The notes beneath the pieces were generated by a model. It saw nothing but the letters and a program-made list of their open reading frames with translations. It was not told where the DNA came from and made no database searches. Both the position numbers and the translations under genes were made by a program. A DNA stretch of 64,000 nt, from the NCBI RefSeq assembly GCF_013426895.1, contig NZ_AP023176.1, forward strand, positions 806,001 to 870,000, written 5' to 3'. Origin of the DNA: Paraburkholderia largidicola (GTDB lineage: Bacteria; Pseudomonadota; Gammaproteobacteria; Burkholderiales; Burkholderiaceae). Of this stretch, positions 17,849-25,809 are shown piece by piece (within the stretch, counting starts at the first letter, position 1; every line of letters begins with the position of its first letter).

Positions 17849-18635
17849 TCCGGGCAACCGGTTCGTCGTGCTCGTCACGCGGCTAGCACTCCTGTTCGGC
17901 GTGCTGTTCCTGTGGTGGATCGGCACCAGCCAGAAATGGCTGTCGCCCTTTTTCTTCGGCGATCCATTGGGGGTGGTGCATCGCATCGTCGACTGGGTCG
18001 TGACGGGCTCGGTGTTTCGCCATCTCTATACGACGCTGCTCGAAACCATGCTGGCGTTCGCGATCGGTACGGTCACGGGTCTCGCCTGCGGTCTCTGGCT
18101 CGCGCTCAATCCGTTCCTCGCGGTCGTGTTCGATCCGTTCATCAAGGCGATGAATTCCATGCCGCGCCTGATCTTTGCGCCGATCTTCGCGCTCTGGTTC
18201 GGTCTCGGCATCTGGTCCAAGGTGGCGCTGGGCGTGACGCTGGTCTTCTTCGTCGTGTTCTTCAACGTCTTCCAGGGCGTGCGCGAGGTCAGTCCGGCGG
18301 TGTTGTCGAATACGCGCATGCTCGGCGCCAATGCGCGTCAGCTAATGCGGCACGTGTACCTGCCTTCGGCGACGAGCTGGGTGTTCTCCAGCCTGCATAA
18401 CGCGATCGGCATCGCCTTTGTCGGAAGCGTAGTGGGCGAGTACCTCGGTTCGGAGAAGGGAGTGGGTTATCTGATTCTGCTGGCCGAGGGCGTGTTCGAT
18501 ATCAATTCGGTCATTGCGGGAATTTTGGTGCTGACTGTTTTTGCGCTGGTGCTCGATACCGCGGTGTCGATGGTCGAGAACTATCTGTTGCGCTGGCGAC
18601 CCGGTACCGGGCAGACCGTGGCTGCGAGCGCGTGA
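17829..18635 (+). CDS. ABC transporter permease (TauC/SsuC type)
   Basis: A 268-residue inner-membrane permease with about six hydrophobic helices. The EAA-type coupling loop is seen around VSPAVLSNTRMLGANARQLMRHVYLPSATSWVF, as in nitrate/sulfonate importers, and GEYLGSEKGVGYLI is the usual family segment near the end. It forms the homodimeric channel for the ATPase encoded upstream. ATG 17829 overlaps the ATPase gene and has GGGGAGG about 13 bases upstream; a second ATG four codons later is an alternative. It serves one or both of the two neighbouring binding proteins. Confidence 0.9.
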   Translation: MRAIMFNPGNRFVVLVTRLALLFGVLFLWWIGTSQKWLSPFFFGDPLGVVHRIVDWVVTGSVFRHLYTTLLETMLAFAIGTVTGLACGLWLALNPFLAVVFDPFIKAMNSMPRLIFAPIFALWFGLGIWSKVALGVTLVFFVVFFNVFQGVREVSPAVLSNTRMLGANARQLMRHVYLPSATSWVFSSLHNAIGIAFVGSVVGEYLGSEKGVGYLILLAEGVFDINSVIAGILVLTVFALVLDTAVSMVENYLLRWRPGTGQTVAASA

Positions 18636-18681
18636 GCGCGTGCGGCATTGCAATCGACGAATTGGCGCTGAGGAGAGCACC

Positions 18682-19437
18682 TTGCAAACAAACGCTATCA
18701 ATCTGAACGACCGCGTCGCTATCGTGACGGGCGGCGCACAAGGGATCGGCCTCGAGGTCGGCCGCCGGCTGCTGGCCTCCGGCGCCCGCCTCGCGATCTG
18801 GGATATCAATTCCACTGGTCTGGAGCAGGCCCGTGCCGAACTGGGTAATCACGACGTTCACTTCGAGCGTGTCGACATCGCCGATTACACCAGCGTCGAG
18901 GCCGGCGTCGCGGGCACGCTGAAAGCGGCAGGACGTATCGATATCCTGATCAATAACGCGGCGATCGTCGGCCCGAATGCGACCCTGGCGGAGTATCCCG
19001 TCGATGTCTGGAAGCAGGTGATCGATATCGACGTCAACGGCACCTTCCACTGCTGCCGTGCCGTGGTGCCCGTCATGATCGCGCAGAACTACGGGCGCAT
19101 CGTGAATCTGGCTTCCGTCGCCGGCAAGGAAGGCAACCCGAATGCCGCGGCGTACAGCTCGGCCAAGGCTGCCGTCATTGCGATGACCAAATCGCTCGGC
19201 AAGGAACTGGCGAGCTACGACATCGCGGTCAATTGCGTCACGCCCGCAGTGGCGCGTACGCCCGGCGCGATGGAGCAGGCGCCGGAGCATATCCGCTACA
19301 TGCTGGGCAAGATTCCGCGCGGCCGCTTCCTCGAACTCAATGAAGCGGCCGCCATGATTGCCTGGCTTGCCAGCGAAGAGAATTCTTTCACGACCGCCGC
19401 AGTGTTCGATCTGTCCGGCGGACGCGCCACCTATTGA
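18682..19437 (+). CDS. short-chain dehydrogenase/reductase
   Basis: A 251-residue classical SDR: NAD(P) loop TGGAQGIG near residue 16, NNAA in LINNAAIVG, catalytic Ser in LASVAG and the Tyr-x3-Lys pair in AAYSSAKAAV. DIN after the second beta strand favours NAD over NADP. Start is TTG at 18682 with AGGAGA five bases upstream; no better ATG exists. It resembles sugar-acid dehydrogenases such as 2-keto-3-deoxy-L-fuconate/rhamnonate 4-dehydrogenase, and the next gene belongs to the hydrolase family that cleaves the product of that enzyme. The pair suggests oxidation of a hydroxy group followed by C-C cleavage, but the substrate is not established. Confidence 0.85.
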   Translation: MQTNAINLNDRVAIVTGGAQGIGLEVGRRLLASGARLAIWDINSTGLEQARAELGNHDVHFERVDIADYTSVEAGVAGTLKAAGRIDILINNAAIVGPNATLAEYPVDVWKQVIDIDVNGTFHCCRAVVPVMIAQNYGRIVNLASVAGKEGNPNAAAYSSAKAAVIAMTKSLGKELASYDIAVNCVTPAVARTPGAMEQAPEHIRYMLGKIPRGRFLELNEAAAMIAWLASEENSFTTAAVFDLSGGRATY

Positions 19438-19450
19438 CGGGAATATATCG

Positions 19451-20293
19451 ATGAAGCTCTTACGCTACGGACCGCCCGGCCAGGAGAAGCCGGGTCTTCT
19501 CGATCGTGATGGAAACTTGCGAGACCTGTCGGCGCATGTGGCCGACATTTCCGGTGATGTTCTGTTGCCCGCTGGCCTGGCCCGCCTGAAAGCGCTCGAC
19601 GCCACGTCGTTGCCGCGGGTGGAAGGCAATCCGCGCCTGGGTTCGTGCGTGGGCGGTACGCGAAAGTTCATCTGCATCGGCTTGAATTACTCCGACCATG
19701 CCGCCGAGACGGGCGCTGCGATACCGCCCGAGCCCATCGTCTTTATGAAGGCGACCAGCGCGATCACCGGGCCGAACGATGCCATCGAGATCCCGCGTAA
19801 CGCTCTCAAGACGGACTGGGAGGTGGAACTCGGTGTCGTCATCGGCAAGACCGCGAAGTACGTGAGCGAACGCGATGCAATGGATCACGTGGCCGGCTAC
19901 TGCGTGATCAATGACGTGTCGGAGCGCGCGTTTCAGGCAGAGCGTCAGGGACAGTGGACCAAGGGCAAGTCGGCGGATACCTTTGGCCCGATGGGGCCGT
20001 GGCTGGTGACGTCGGACGAGGTGCATGACCCGCAGGCATTGCCCATGTGGCTGGAGGTCAATGGCCATCGCTACCAGAACGGCAGCACGGCCACGATGAT
20101 TTACGGCGTGCGTTATCTTGTGGCGTACCTGTCGCAGTTCATGTCGCTGCAGCCTGGCGACATCCTGTCCACTGGCATGCCGCCAGGCGTTGGGCTAGGC
20201 CAGAAGCCGCCTGTCTACCTGAAGGCTGGCGATGTCGTGACGCTTGGCATCGAGGGCTTGGGGCAGCAGCGCCAGAACGTCGTACAGGGCTAG
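19451..20293 (+). CDS. fumarylacetoacetate hydrolase family protein
   Basis: A 280-residue FAH-fold protein. MKLLRYGPPGQEKPGLLD at the N-terminus, GLNYSDHAAETG, the metal-binding Glu pair in DWEVELGVVIG, and SADTFGPMGPWLV are the diagnostic stretches of the 2,4-diketo-3-deoxy-L-fuconate/ureidoglycolate-lyase-like subgroup. Such enzymes hydrolyse a C-C bond of a beta-diketo acid, giving pyruvate plus another acid, with Mg or Mn. ATG at 19451 lies 14 bp after the SDR stop. With the SDR upstream it could complete a retro-Claisen pathway. Other FAH functions (isomerase, decarboxylase) remain possible. Confidence 0.85.
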   Translation: MKLLRYGPPGQEKPGLLDRDGNLRDLSAHVADISGDVLLPAGLARLKALDATSLPRVEGNPRLGSCVGGTRKFICIGLNYSDHAAETGAAIPPEPIVFMKATSAITGPNDAIEIPRNALKTDWEVELGVVIGKTAKYVSERDAMDHVAGYCVINDVSERAFQAERQGQWTKGKSADTFGPMGPWLVTSDEVHDPQALPMWLEVNGHRYQNGSTATMIYGVRYLVAYLSQFMSLQPGDILSTGMPPGVGLGQKPPVYLKAGDVVTLGIEGLGQQRQNVVQG

Positions 20294-20338
20294 GTACCCA
20301 GGGCCGCGAAGGCCGCGAAAACAAGGAGACAAACCATC

Positions 20339-21364
20339 GTGATATCGATCAGGCGCATGCTGTTGCCGATACTGGCCGCCTGCGCGGCGCTCGTGAACCT
20401 TTCGGCCGCGAGCGCCGCGCCTGTACCGGAGAAACCCAAGCTCAGTCTTGCTGCCGCGGGCGTGGGCTTTCCCTATCTGCCGTTCGTCATTGCGGAAAGC
20501 CGGGGATACTTCAAGCAGGCCGGGCTGGACGTCGAGATTGGCGTGTTCAGCGGCGGCGCCAAGGCGCTGCAGGCCATGTTGGGCGGCAGCGCCGACATCG
20601 TCGCGGGCGCCTATTCCAACACGATCACGATGGCGGCGAAGGGGCAGAAGCTGGTGTCGTTCGTGACGCTGGCCTCGTGTCCTGGCTGGGTGTTCGGTGT
20701 GACTCGCGCCAGCCACGACAAGGTCAAGACGTATGCGGACCTCAAGGGAAAACGCATCGGCGTAAGCTCGCCCGGTTCGAGCTTCCATATGGGCGTCAAT
20801 TATCTGCTGAACAGGGCCGGCCTCAAGCCGGGCGATGTCTCGATCATCGGCGTGGGTTCGTCTGCCGGTGCGATTGCCGCGGCACGCAGCGGGCAGATCG
20901 ATGCGTTGATGAGCAACGACCCGGTCGCGACCGTGCTGCAGGGCAGCGGCGATCTTTTTCCTCTGGCCGTGATGCGTGATCCCGCCGGGACTCGCGCGAC
21001 GCTGGGCGGCGACTATCCGGAAGCTTCCGTCTACACCACCAGGGAGTTCGCGGCCAGATATCCGAATACCGTGCAGGCAGTGACGAACGCCATCCTGGAG
21101 GCCGAGCGCTGGATGGCGCACGCGACGCCCGAGCAGGTCGCCGCCGCCGTGCCGCCGCAATACGCGCTGGCCGACAAGGATGTATTCACCCGGGCCTACG
21201 GCAACATGCAGAGCTGCATTTCGCGCGACGGCCTGATGACGGACGCCGCCGCGCACACTGTACGCGATGTGCTCGCTGCCTTCGATCCCGACATCGGCAA
21301 GGCCTCGATCGACCTGAAAGCCACCTACGACAATCGCTTTGTCGAAAACGCCAACAAGCAATGA
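20339..21364 (+). CDS. ABC transporter substrate-binding protein (NMT1/TauA type), copy 2
   Basis: A 341-residue paralogue of the protein encoded at 15972, of identical length. It shares EKPKLSLAAAGVG, GGSADIVAGAYSNTITMA, KRIGVSSPGSS and the C-terminal KATYDNRFVEN end. A signal peptide covers about residues 1-27 (LLPILAACAALVNLSAASA). Start is GTG at 20339 behind AAGGAGAC. No second permease or ATPase accompanies it, so it probably feeds the transporter encoded at 16994-18635 with a related ligand, or has diverged to another one. The duplication flanks the transporter, SDR and FAH genes. Confidence 0.88.
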   Translation: MISIRRMLLPILAACAALVNLSAASAAPVPEKPKLSLAAAGVGFPYLPFVIAESRGYFKQAGLDVEIGVFSGGAKALQAMLGGSADIVAGAYSNTITMAAKGQKLVSFVTLASCPGWVFGVTRASHDKVKTYADLKGKRIGVSSPGSSFHMGVNYLLNRAGLKPGDVSIIGVGSSAGAIAAARSGQIDALMSNDPVATVLQGSGDLFPLAVMRDPAGTRATLGGDYPEASVYTTREFAARYPNTVQAVTNAILEAERWMAHATPEQVAAAVPPQYALADKDVFTRAYGNMQSCISRDGLMTDAAAHTVRDVLAAFDPDIGKASIDLKATYDNRFVENANKQ

Positions 21365-21379
21365 CGTGTGAGGAATTCA

Positions 21380-22306
21380 ATGATGGAGAGCAGCGTCCGC
21401 ATCCTGGCTGAAGGACTGAAGTTTCCCGAAGGGCCGGTGGCGATGGCCGATGGCTCGATCGTACTGGTCGAGATCGAACGCGAGACGATCAGCCGCGTGG
21501 CGCCCGACGGCACGGTGAGCGTATTGGCGGAGGTGGGCGGCGGGCCCAACGGCCTGGCGTTGGGCCCGGATGGAGCCTTCTACATCTGCAACAACGGTGG
21601 CTTCCTGTTCCGCACCGTTGCCGGGCTGAATCGCACCAGACCGGGCGTGCACCCGCGTTATACCAGCGGGCGCATCGAGCGTTTCGATCCGCGGACGGGC
21701 ACGCTGACAACGGTGTACGACCGCTGCGGCGACTACCCGCTATGCGGTCCCAACGACATCGTGTTCGACCACGATGGCGGCTTCTACTTCACCGACTTCG
21801 GCAAGAACCGGCTGCGCGACCGCGATCATGCGGGGCTCTATTACGGGCGAGCCGATGGATCGATGATCGTCGAAGTGGCCTATCCGCTCACGACGGCCAA
21901 CGGGGTCGGGTTGTCGCCAGACGATAGCGTTGTCTATGTGGCGGAGACGGAGACCGCGCGCCTATGGGCGTTCGATCTTGAAGCGCCCGGCAGGGCGCGC
22001 AAGCATCCGTATCCCTCGCCGCACGGTGGTCGTCTGGTCTGCGGGCTGCCCGGCTACCAGCGCTTCGACAGTCTGGCCGTGGACGCAGAAGGAAATATCT
22101 GTGTGGCCACACTGGTCACGGGCTGCATCACGGTGGTTGCGCCCTCCGGCGAGGTGCTTCGACAGGTCATGGTGCCCGATGGCATGGTGACCAACATCTG
22201 CTTCGGCGGCGCGGATATGAAGACGGCTTACCTCACGCTGTCGGGTACGGGGCGTCTCGGAACGCTGCCCTGGCCGCAAGCGGGATTGAGGCTGGCTTAT
22301 TCCTGA
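21380..22306 (+). CDS. SMP-30/gluconolactonase family protein
   Basis: A 308-residue six-bladed beta-propeller of the SMP-30/gluconolactonase/LRE family. LKFPEGPVAMADGSIVLVEIER holds the metal-binding Glu, GGPNGLALGPDGAFYICNNGG and CGPNDIVFDHDGGFYFTDFG the Asn/Asp ligands, and the TTANGVGLSPDDSVVYVAET blade follows. These enzymes hydrolyse sugar lactones or related esters with Ca or Zn. ATG 21380 is preferred, five bases after GAGGA; a second ATG follows directly. It is the last gene of the cluster, and its stop overlaps the LysR stop from the other strand by 10 bp. A lactonase alongside an SDR and FAH enzyme is typical of oxidative sugar-acid pathways. Confidence 0.87.
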   Translation: MMESSVRILAEGLKFPEGPVAMADGSIVLVEIERETISRVAPDGTVSVLAEVGGGPNGLALGPDGAFYICNNGGFLFRTVAGLNRTRPGVHPRYTSGRIERFDPRTGTLTTVYDRCGDYPLCGPNDIVFDHDGGFYFTDFGKNRLRDRDHAGLYYGRADGSMIVEVAYPLTTANGVGLSPDDSVVYVAETETARLWAFDLEAPGRARKHPYPSPHGGRLVCGLPGYQRFDSLAVDAEGNICVATLVTGCITVVAPSGEVLRQVMVPDGMVTNICFGGADMKTAYLTLSGTGRLGTLPWPQAGLRLAYS

Positions 22307-23193
22307 CGGCTGCGTGCGAGCAGGTGCGTGAGAAATAGCTGGACGGGCGCGGGGAGCGATTCGGCCTCGCGCACGCAGATCTTCCAATGCCGTTCGGCCC
22401 AGGCTTCGTCCAGCTGCACGGCGACCAGCGGTCCCGAACTGACATAGCGCTCGGCATGATGCTCAGGCACCAGCCCGATGCCGAGGCGCGCTTCGACCAT
22501 GCTTCGCACCGGCTCAAAGCCGTTGACCCGGATCGACAGCTTGAGCGGGTGGTCGAGGTCGGCCGCCGCGCGCAACACCAGCGAATTCAGATAGCTGCCG
22601 GCTTGAGGACCCACCAGCGGGTACTCGGCCACCTCGCGGAATTTCACTTTCCCTGCGTGACTGAGCGGGTGGTCGGGCGGCATGATGACCACCAGCCGGT
22701 CGCTGTGATAGGGAAACACCTGCAGGCCGGCGGTCACGGTCGTGCCGCCGAACACGCCGATGTCGGCCGCGTTCTCGGCCACGGCGCGGACCACGGCGGG
22801 GCTCAGGCTTTCCTGCAGGTCGATGCGCAGGCCCGGATGCAGCGCCAGGAAGTCGCGAATGTCATTGGCGATGTACTGGACGATGGTCGAGAGGCTGGCA
22901 TGTAGCCGGATCTGTCCACGTACGCCTTCGGCATGGTCGAGCAACTCGCTTTCCATCTGCTTGACGTCGCGCAGCAGCACACGGGCGTGCTGCAAGAGGG
23001 AGGTGGCCGCGACCGTCAGTTCGAGCCCCTTGTTGCTCCGCACAAAGAGGGCGGTCTTCAGGGTGTCTTCCAGATGGGACATGCGCTTGCTGAGCGCCGA
23101 CGGCGCGATGTTTTCGGCTTCTGCCGCGCGGGCAATACTGCCGTGCTCGCAGACGGCGACAAACAGTTTCAGCGACTGGAAATCGAAACGCAT
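22297..23193 (-). CDS. LysR family transcriptional regulator
   Basis: A 298-residue LysR protein. The winged helix is residues 1-60 (LKLFVAVCEHGSIARAAEAENIAPSALSKRMSHLE) and the co-inducer domain follows to the C-terminus. ATG 23193 has GGAGA five bases before; an extension to 23229 is not needed. It lies tail-to-tail with the leuCDB-like/transporter cluster and overlaps the last gene by 10 bp. It is the only regulator next to that cluster and the natural candidate for its control, although LysR genes more often sit divergent to their target. Its own upstream region is the 294 bp to 23487, where I see no clear palindrome. Confidence 0.88.
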   Translation of the reverse strand: MRFDFQSLKLFVAVCEHGSIARAAEAENIAPSALSKRMSHLEDTLKTALFVRSNKGLELTVAATSLLQHARVLLRDVKQMESELLDHAEGVRGQIRLHASLSTIVQYIANDIRDFLALHPGLRIDLQESLSPAVVRAVAENAADIGVFGGTTVTAGLQVFPYHSDRLVVIMPPDHPLSHAGKVKFREVAEYPLVGPQAGSYLNSLVLRAAADLDHPLKLSIRVNGFEPVRSMVEARLGIGLVPEHHAERYVSSGPLVAVQLDEAWAERHWKICVREAESLPAPVQLFLTHLLARSRQE

Positions 23194-23487
23194 TGAATCT
23201 CCGGACGCGCGGTCTTCTTGCCGCGCCACTTGTTATGGCGGAAAGCGAGTATGCACGGGGCGCCTGGCATGCGGGCGGTTCTGTCGTCTACAACTGTGCC
23301 GGTTCGCGCGCGGGTCGATGCCGTTTTCCTTCAGCCGCGCTCGCTGGCGCCGGTTATCGACGTAGAAGCAAACGACAACGGCGATGGCAGGAACAGGCGG
23401 CTGGCCAACGTCATGAAGCAGCACTCAGGCTCCCGCCGCGCAGACGCATGCGACCACAGCCAGGTGCGGGCTGGTCGGTCATCCGGT

Positions 23488-23946
23488 TCACGCCGCCACC
23501 TTCGCCGAACGAGAAGCGTGAAGTGCATACACGATACGCCCGGGCCTGTCGACGACGACTTCGGGATGCTGTCTGAGAAACGCGTACATCGTAGCGGGAA
23601 TCGACACGCCGGTGCGTCGCGCCCACTCATGGATAGACCACATGGCGCTGGTGGACTTGACGCCGACCATCGATGCGTTTGTCGCGACGACCAGACTCCC
23701 GATCACCGCGCCGACATAGAACGCTGCGGAGAGGCCGCCAACGACGCTGAGCCCTTCCAGTCCCGTCGTGGCACCGATGATCGCGGCCAGGGTCGTGCCC
23801 GTACCGACCGATTGAAATGCGTCGAGCAGGGCAGTCACGTTTGCGGTTGCCGTTTGCACCGTTCCGAAGAGACGCGTGGGTGCAGGCAGGCCGAGCGCGG
23901 CCATGTTCTTCTGGAAGGCGGTTGCGAAGTCGGGACATGTCGGCAT
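23488..23946 (-). CDS. hypothetical small membrane protein
   Basis: A 152-residue protein that I do not recognise. Its middle (about 45-95) is a Gly/Ala/Ser-rich hydrophobic stretch (TLAAIIGATTGLEGLSVVGG, AFYVGAVIGSLVVAT) that could form two membrane helices, followed by a basic C-terminal part with WARRTGVSIPATM. ATG 23946 has GAGG 10 bases upstream. No neighbours suggest a function; it lies alone between the LysR gene and hipBA. Glycine-rich paired helices of this sort occur in small pore-forming, holin-like or bacteriocin-like proteins, but nothing here proves it. The reading frame is supported by codon position bias. Confidence 0.6.
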   Translation of the reverse strand: MPTCPDFATAFQKNMAALGLPAPTRLFGTVQTATANVTALLDAFQSVGTGTTLAAIIGATTGLEGLSVVGGLSAAFYVGAVIGSLVVATNASMVGVKSTSAMWSIHEWARRTGVSIPATMYAFLRQHPEVVVDRPGRIVYALHASRSAKVAA

Positions 23947-24099
23947 CGGTAGGTCCTCGATGGGGAACGCAGCAGATTATAGATGGCTGTCGCCATTCCG
24001 ATTCGTCATCCTGTGGCCAGGTTTCGTTTGTCGCTCGCGGTGACAGGCTCCCGGTAGCGCTTCTGTCAGTCACTGCTCCTTACCCGTCACACAACTAAC

Positions 24100-24127
24100 T
24101 TGCAAATACCCGCCACACGCGTAAAAT
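24100..24127 (+). promoter_or_regulatory. hipBA promoter (-35 TTGCAA, -10 TAAAAT)
   Basis: TTGCAA at 24100-24105 and TAAAAT at 24122-24127 are separated by 16 bp, a good sigma-70 match. Transcription would start near 24134, inside the operator that follows. Confidence 0.6.
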
Positions 24128-24131
24128 ACAT

Positions 24132-24150
24132 TTACCTGCCAAACAGGTAA
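24132..24150. promoter_or_regulatory. HipB operator (perfect inverted repeat)
   Basis: TTACCTG-CCAAA-CAGGTAA is a perfect 7-5-7 inverted repeat overlapping the predicted transcription start of hipBA and 20 bp before the hipB start. XRE-type antitoxins such as HipB bind sites of this shape to repress their own operon, so autoregulation is expected. Confidence 0.7.
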
Positions 24151-24169
24151 CCCGTATAGGCGTCCCGCG

Positions 24170-24418
24170 ATGAAACGCACGTTGCTCAATCCGCACCAGC
24201 TTGGCCAGATCCTGCGCACTGCACGGCGCGCCAGAGGGCTTTCGCAGGCCCAGGCGGCGTCGCGCGTGGGCTTGAGCCAGAGCCGGCTCTCCGCGATGGA
24301 GCTCAATCCCGACTCGATCACATCGGAGCAGCTTTTTGCATTGCTGGCCATGTACGGCCTCGAGCTGACTGTGCAGACACGTCCCGCCAGCACGGCGCCG
24401 ATGCAGCAGGACTGGTAG
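24170..24418 (+). CDS. hipB: HipB-like XRE family antitoxin
   Basis: An 82-residue helix-turn-helix protein. LGQILRTARRARGLSQAQAASRVGLSQSRLSAME is a standard XRE domain over residues 10-45, with a short acidic/hydrophobic tail. In type II HipBA systems HipB binds operator DNA and neutralises the HipA kinase. The hipA gene begins two bases after its stop, so the pair is translationally coupled. A promoter and perfect operator are upstream. Start is ATG at 24170. Confidence 0.88.
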   Translation: MKRTLLNPHQLGQILRTARRARGLSQAQAASRVGLSQSRLSAMELNPDSITSEQLFALLAMYGLELTVQTRPASTAPMQQDW

Positions 24419-24420
24419 CC

Positions 24421-25770
24421 ATGGGCCGCCCGTCTCATGCGCGCGCGCTGTCGGTGTGGACCAATGGTCTGCGGGTCGGCACATGGCGTATACCATCGCG
24501 CGGCGACATGGAGTTTCAGTACGACCGCGACTGGATGGCGTCGCCTGCGGGGAGGCCGCTGTCGCTCTCGCTGCCGTTCGGCATCGACGATGCGCCATTG
24601 CGCGGCGAACGTGTGCGCAACTATTTCGACAATCTGCTGCCCGACAGCGAGCCGATCCGGCGGCGTCTGGCCACGCGTTTCCGGACAGCCACCGCCGACG
24701 CCTTCGACCTGCTCGAAGCGATCGGCCGTGATTGCGTGGGTGCCGCGCAACTGCTGGCCGAAGATGCGCAGCCGGAAGGCTTCGACCGAATCGAAGGCAC
24801 GCCGATGTCGGACGACGAGATCGCCGAGATGCTCGCGCGCACGGTTGCATCGGGCGGGCCGGGGGCGGGGCGCGACGACGAATACGACGACTTCCGCATC
24901 TCGCTCGCGGGCGCGCAGGAAAAGACCGCGTTTCTATGGCACAAGAAAAAGTGGATGCGCCCACACGGCGCAACGCCCACGACACACATTTTCAAGCTGC
25001 CGCTCGGACTCGTCGGCAACAAGAAAGCGGACTGGACGACGTCCGTCGAAAACGAGTGGCTCTGTCTCGCGCTGTTCAGGGCGTACGGCTTGCCTGCGCC
25101 GAATGCCGACATCCTGAACTTTGGCGAACAGAAGGTGCTGGCCGTCGAGCGATTCGATCGCCGGCTGCATCCTTCGAAGAAATGGATTTTGAGGCTACCG
25201 CAGGAGGACTTCTGCCAGGTGCTCGGCAAGCCTTCGCATCAACGATACGAAGCGGACGGCGGCCCGGGCATGATCGACATTGCGGGCGTGCTGCGCCAAT
25301 CGGAGCGACCCGACGCCGACCTCGAGACCTTCCTCAGCGCGCAGATACTGTTCTGGATGCTCGCCGCGCCGGACGGCCACGCAAAGAACTTCAGCGTGCA
25401 CCTGATGCCGGGCGGGCGGTACGCGCTGACGCCGCTGTACGACATCATGTCGATCTGGCCGGTCGAGGGCGACGGCGGCAACCAATGGTCGTGGCATAAG
25501 GCGAAGCTCGCGATGGCGGTGGCCGGTAAGAACCGGCACTATCTGATGAAGGATATCCAGCGGCGCAATTTCAACGCGATGGCGGCGCGGTGTTTCTATG
25601 GTGCTGACGCCGAGCCGCTGATAGGGCGATTGATCGATGCAACGCCGGTTGCGATCGAAACGGTAGCGGCAGCGCTGCCTGTGGGTTTCCCGGAGCGTGT
25701 GGCGGAACGCATTTTCAACGGGCTGAGGACGTCGGAGGAACGGCTTGCCGCGATGGCTCCGGGTGTCTGA
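24421..25770 (+). CDS. hipA: HipA-type serine/threonine kinase toxin
   Basis: A 449-residue HipA protein. Residues up to about 110 are the N-terminal couple_hipA domain; the kinase core shows ISLAGAQEKTAF (ATP/substrate loop near 165), HIFKLPLG with the ATP-binding Lys, AVERFDRRL, and the catalytic loop PDGHAKNFS with Asp, followed by LTPLYDIMS as the metal-binding Asp. All expected residues are present, so it looks active. E. coli HipA phosphorylates glutamyl-tRNA synthetase and causes growth arrest; the target here is inferred only. Start ATG 24421 follows the hipB stop. Confidence 0.92.
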   Translation: MGRPSHARALSVWTNGLRVGTWRIPSRGDMEFQYDRDWMASPAGRPLSLSLPFGIDDAPLRGERVRNYFDNLLPDSEPIRRRLATRFRTATADAFDLLEAIGRDCVGAAQLLAEDAQPEGFDRIEGTPMSDDEIAEMLARTVASGGPGAGRDDEYDDFRISLAGAQEKTAFLWHKKKWMRPHGATPTTHIFKLPLGLVGNKKADWTTSVENEWLCLALFRAYGLPAPNADILNFGEQKVLAVERFDRRLHPSKKWILRLPQEDFCQVLGKPSHQRYEADGGPGMIDIAGVLRQSERPDADLETFLSAQILFWMLAAPDGHAKNFSVHLMPGGRYALTPLYDIMSIWPVEGDGGNQWSWHKAKLAMAVAGKNRHYLMKDIQRRNFNAMAARCFYGADAEPLIGRLIDATPVAIETVAAALPVGFPERVAERIFNGLRTSEERLAAMAPGV

Positions 25771-25809
25771 GCGTCTGAGCGACGCGGAGGTGTGAAGTGT
25801 GGTTTGCTT

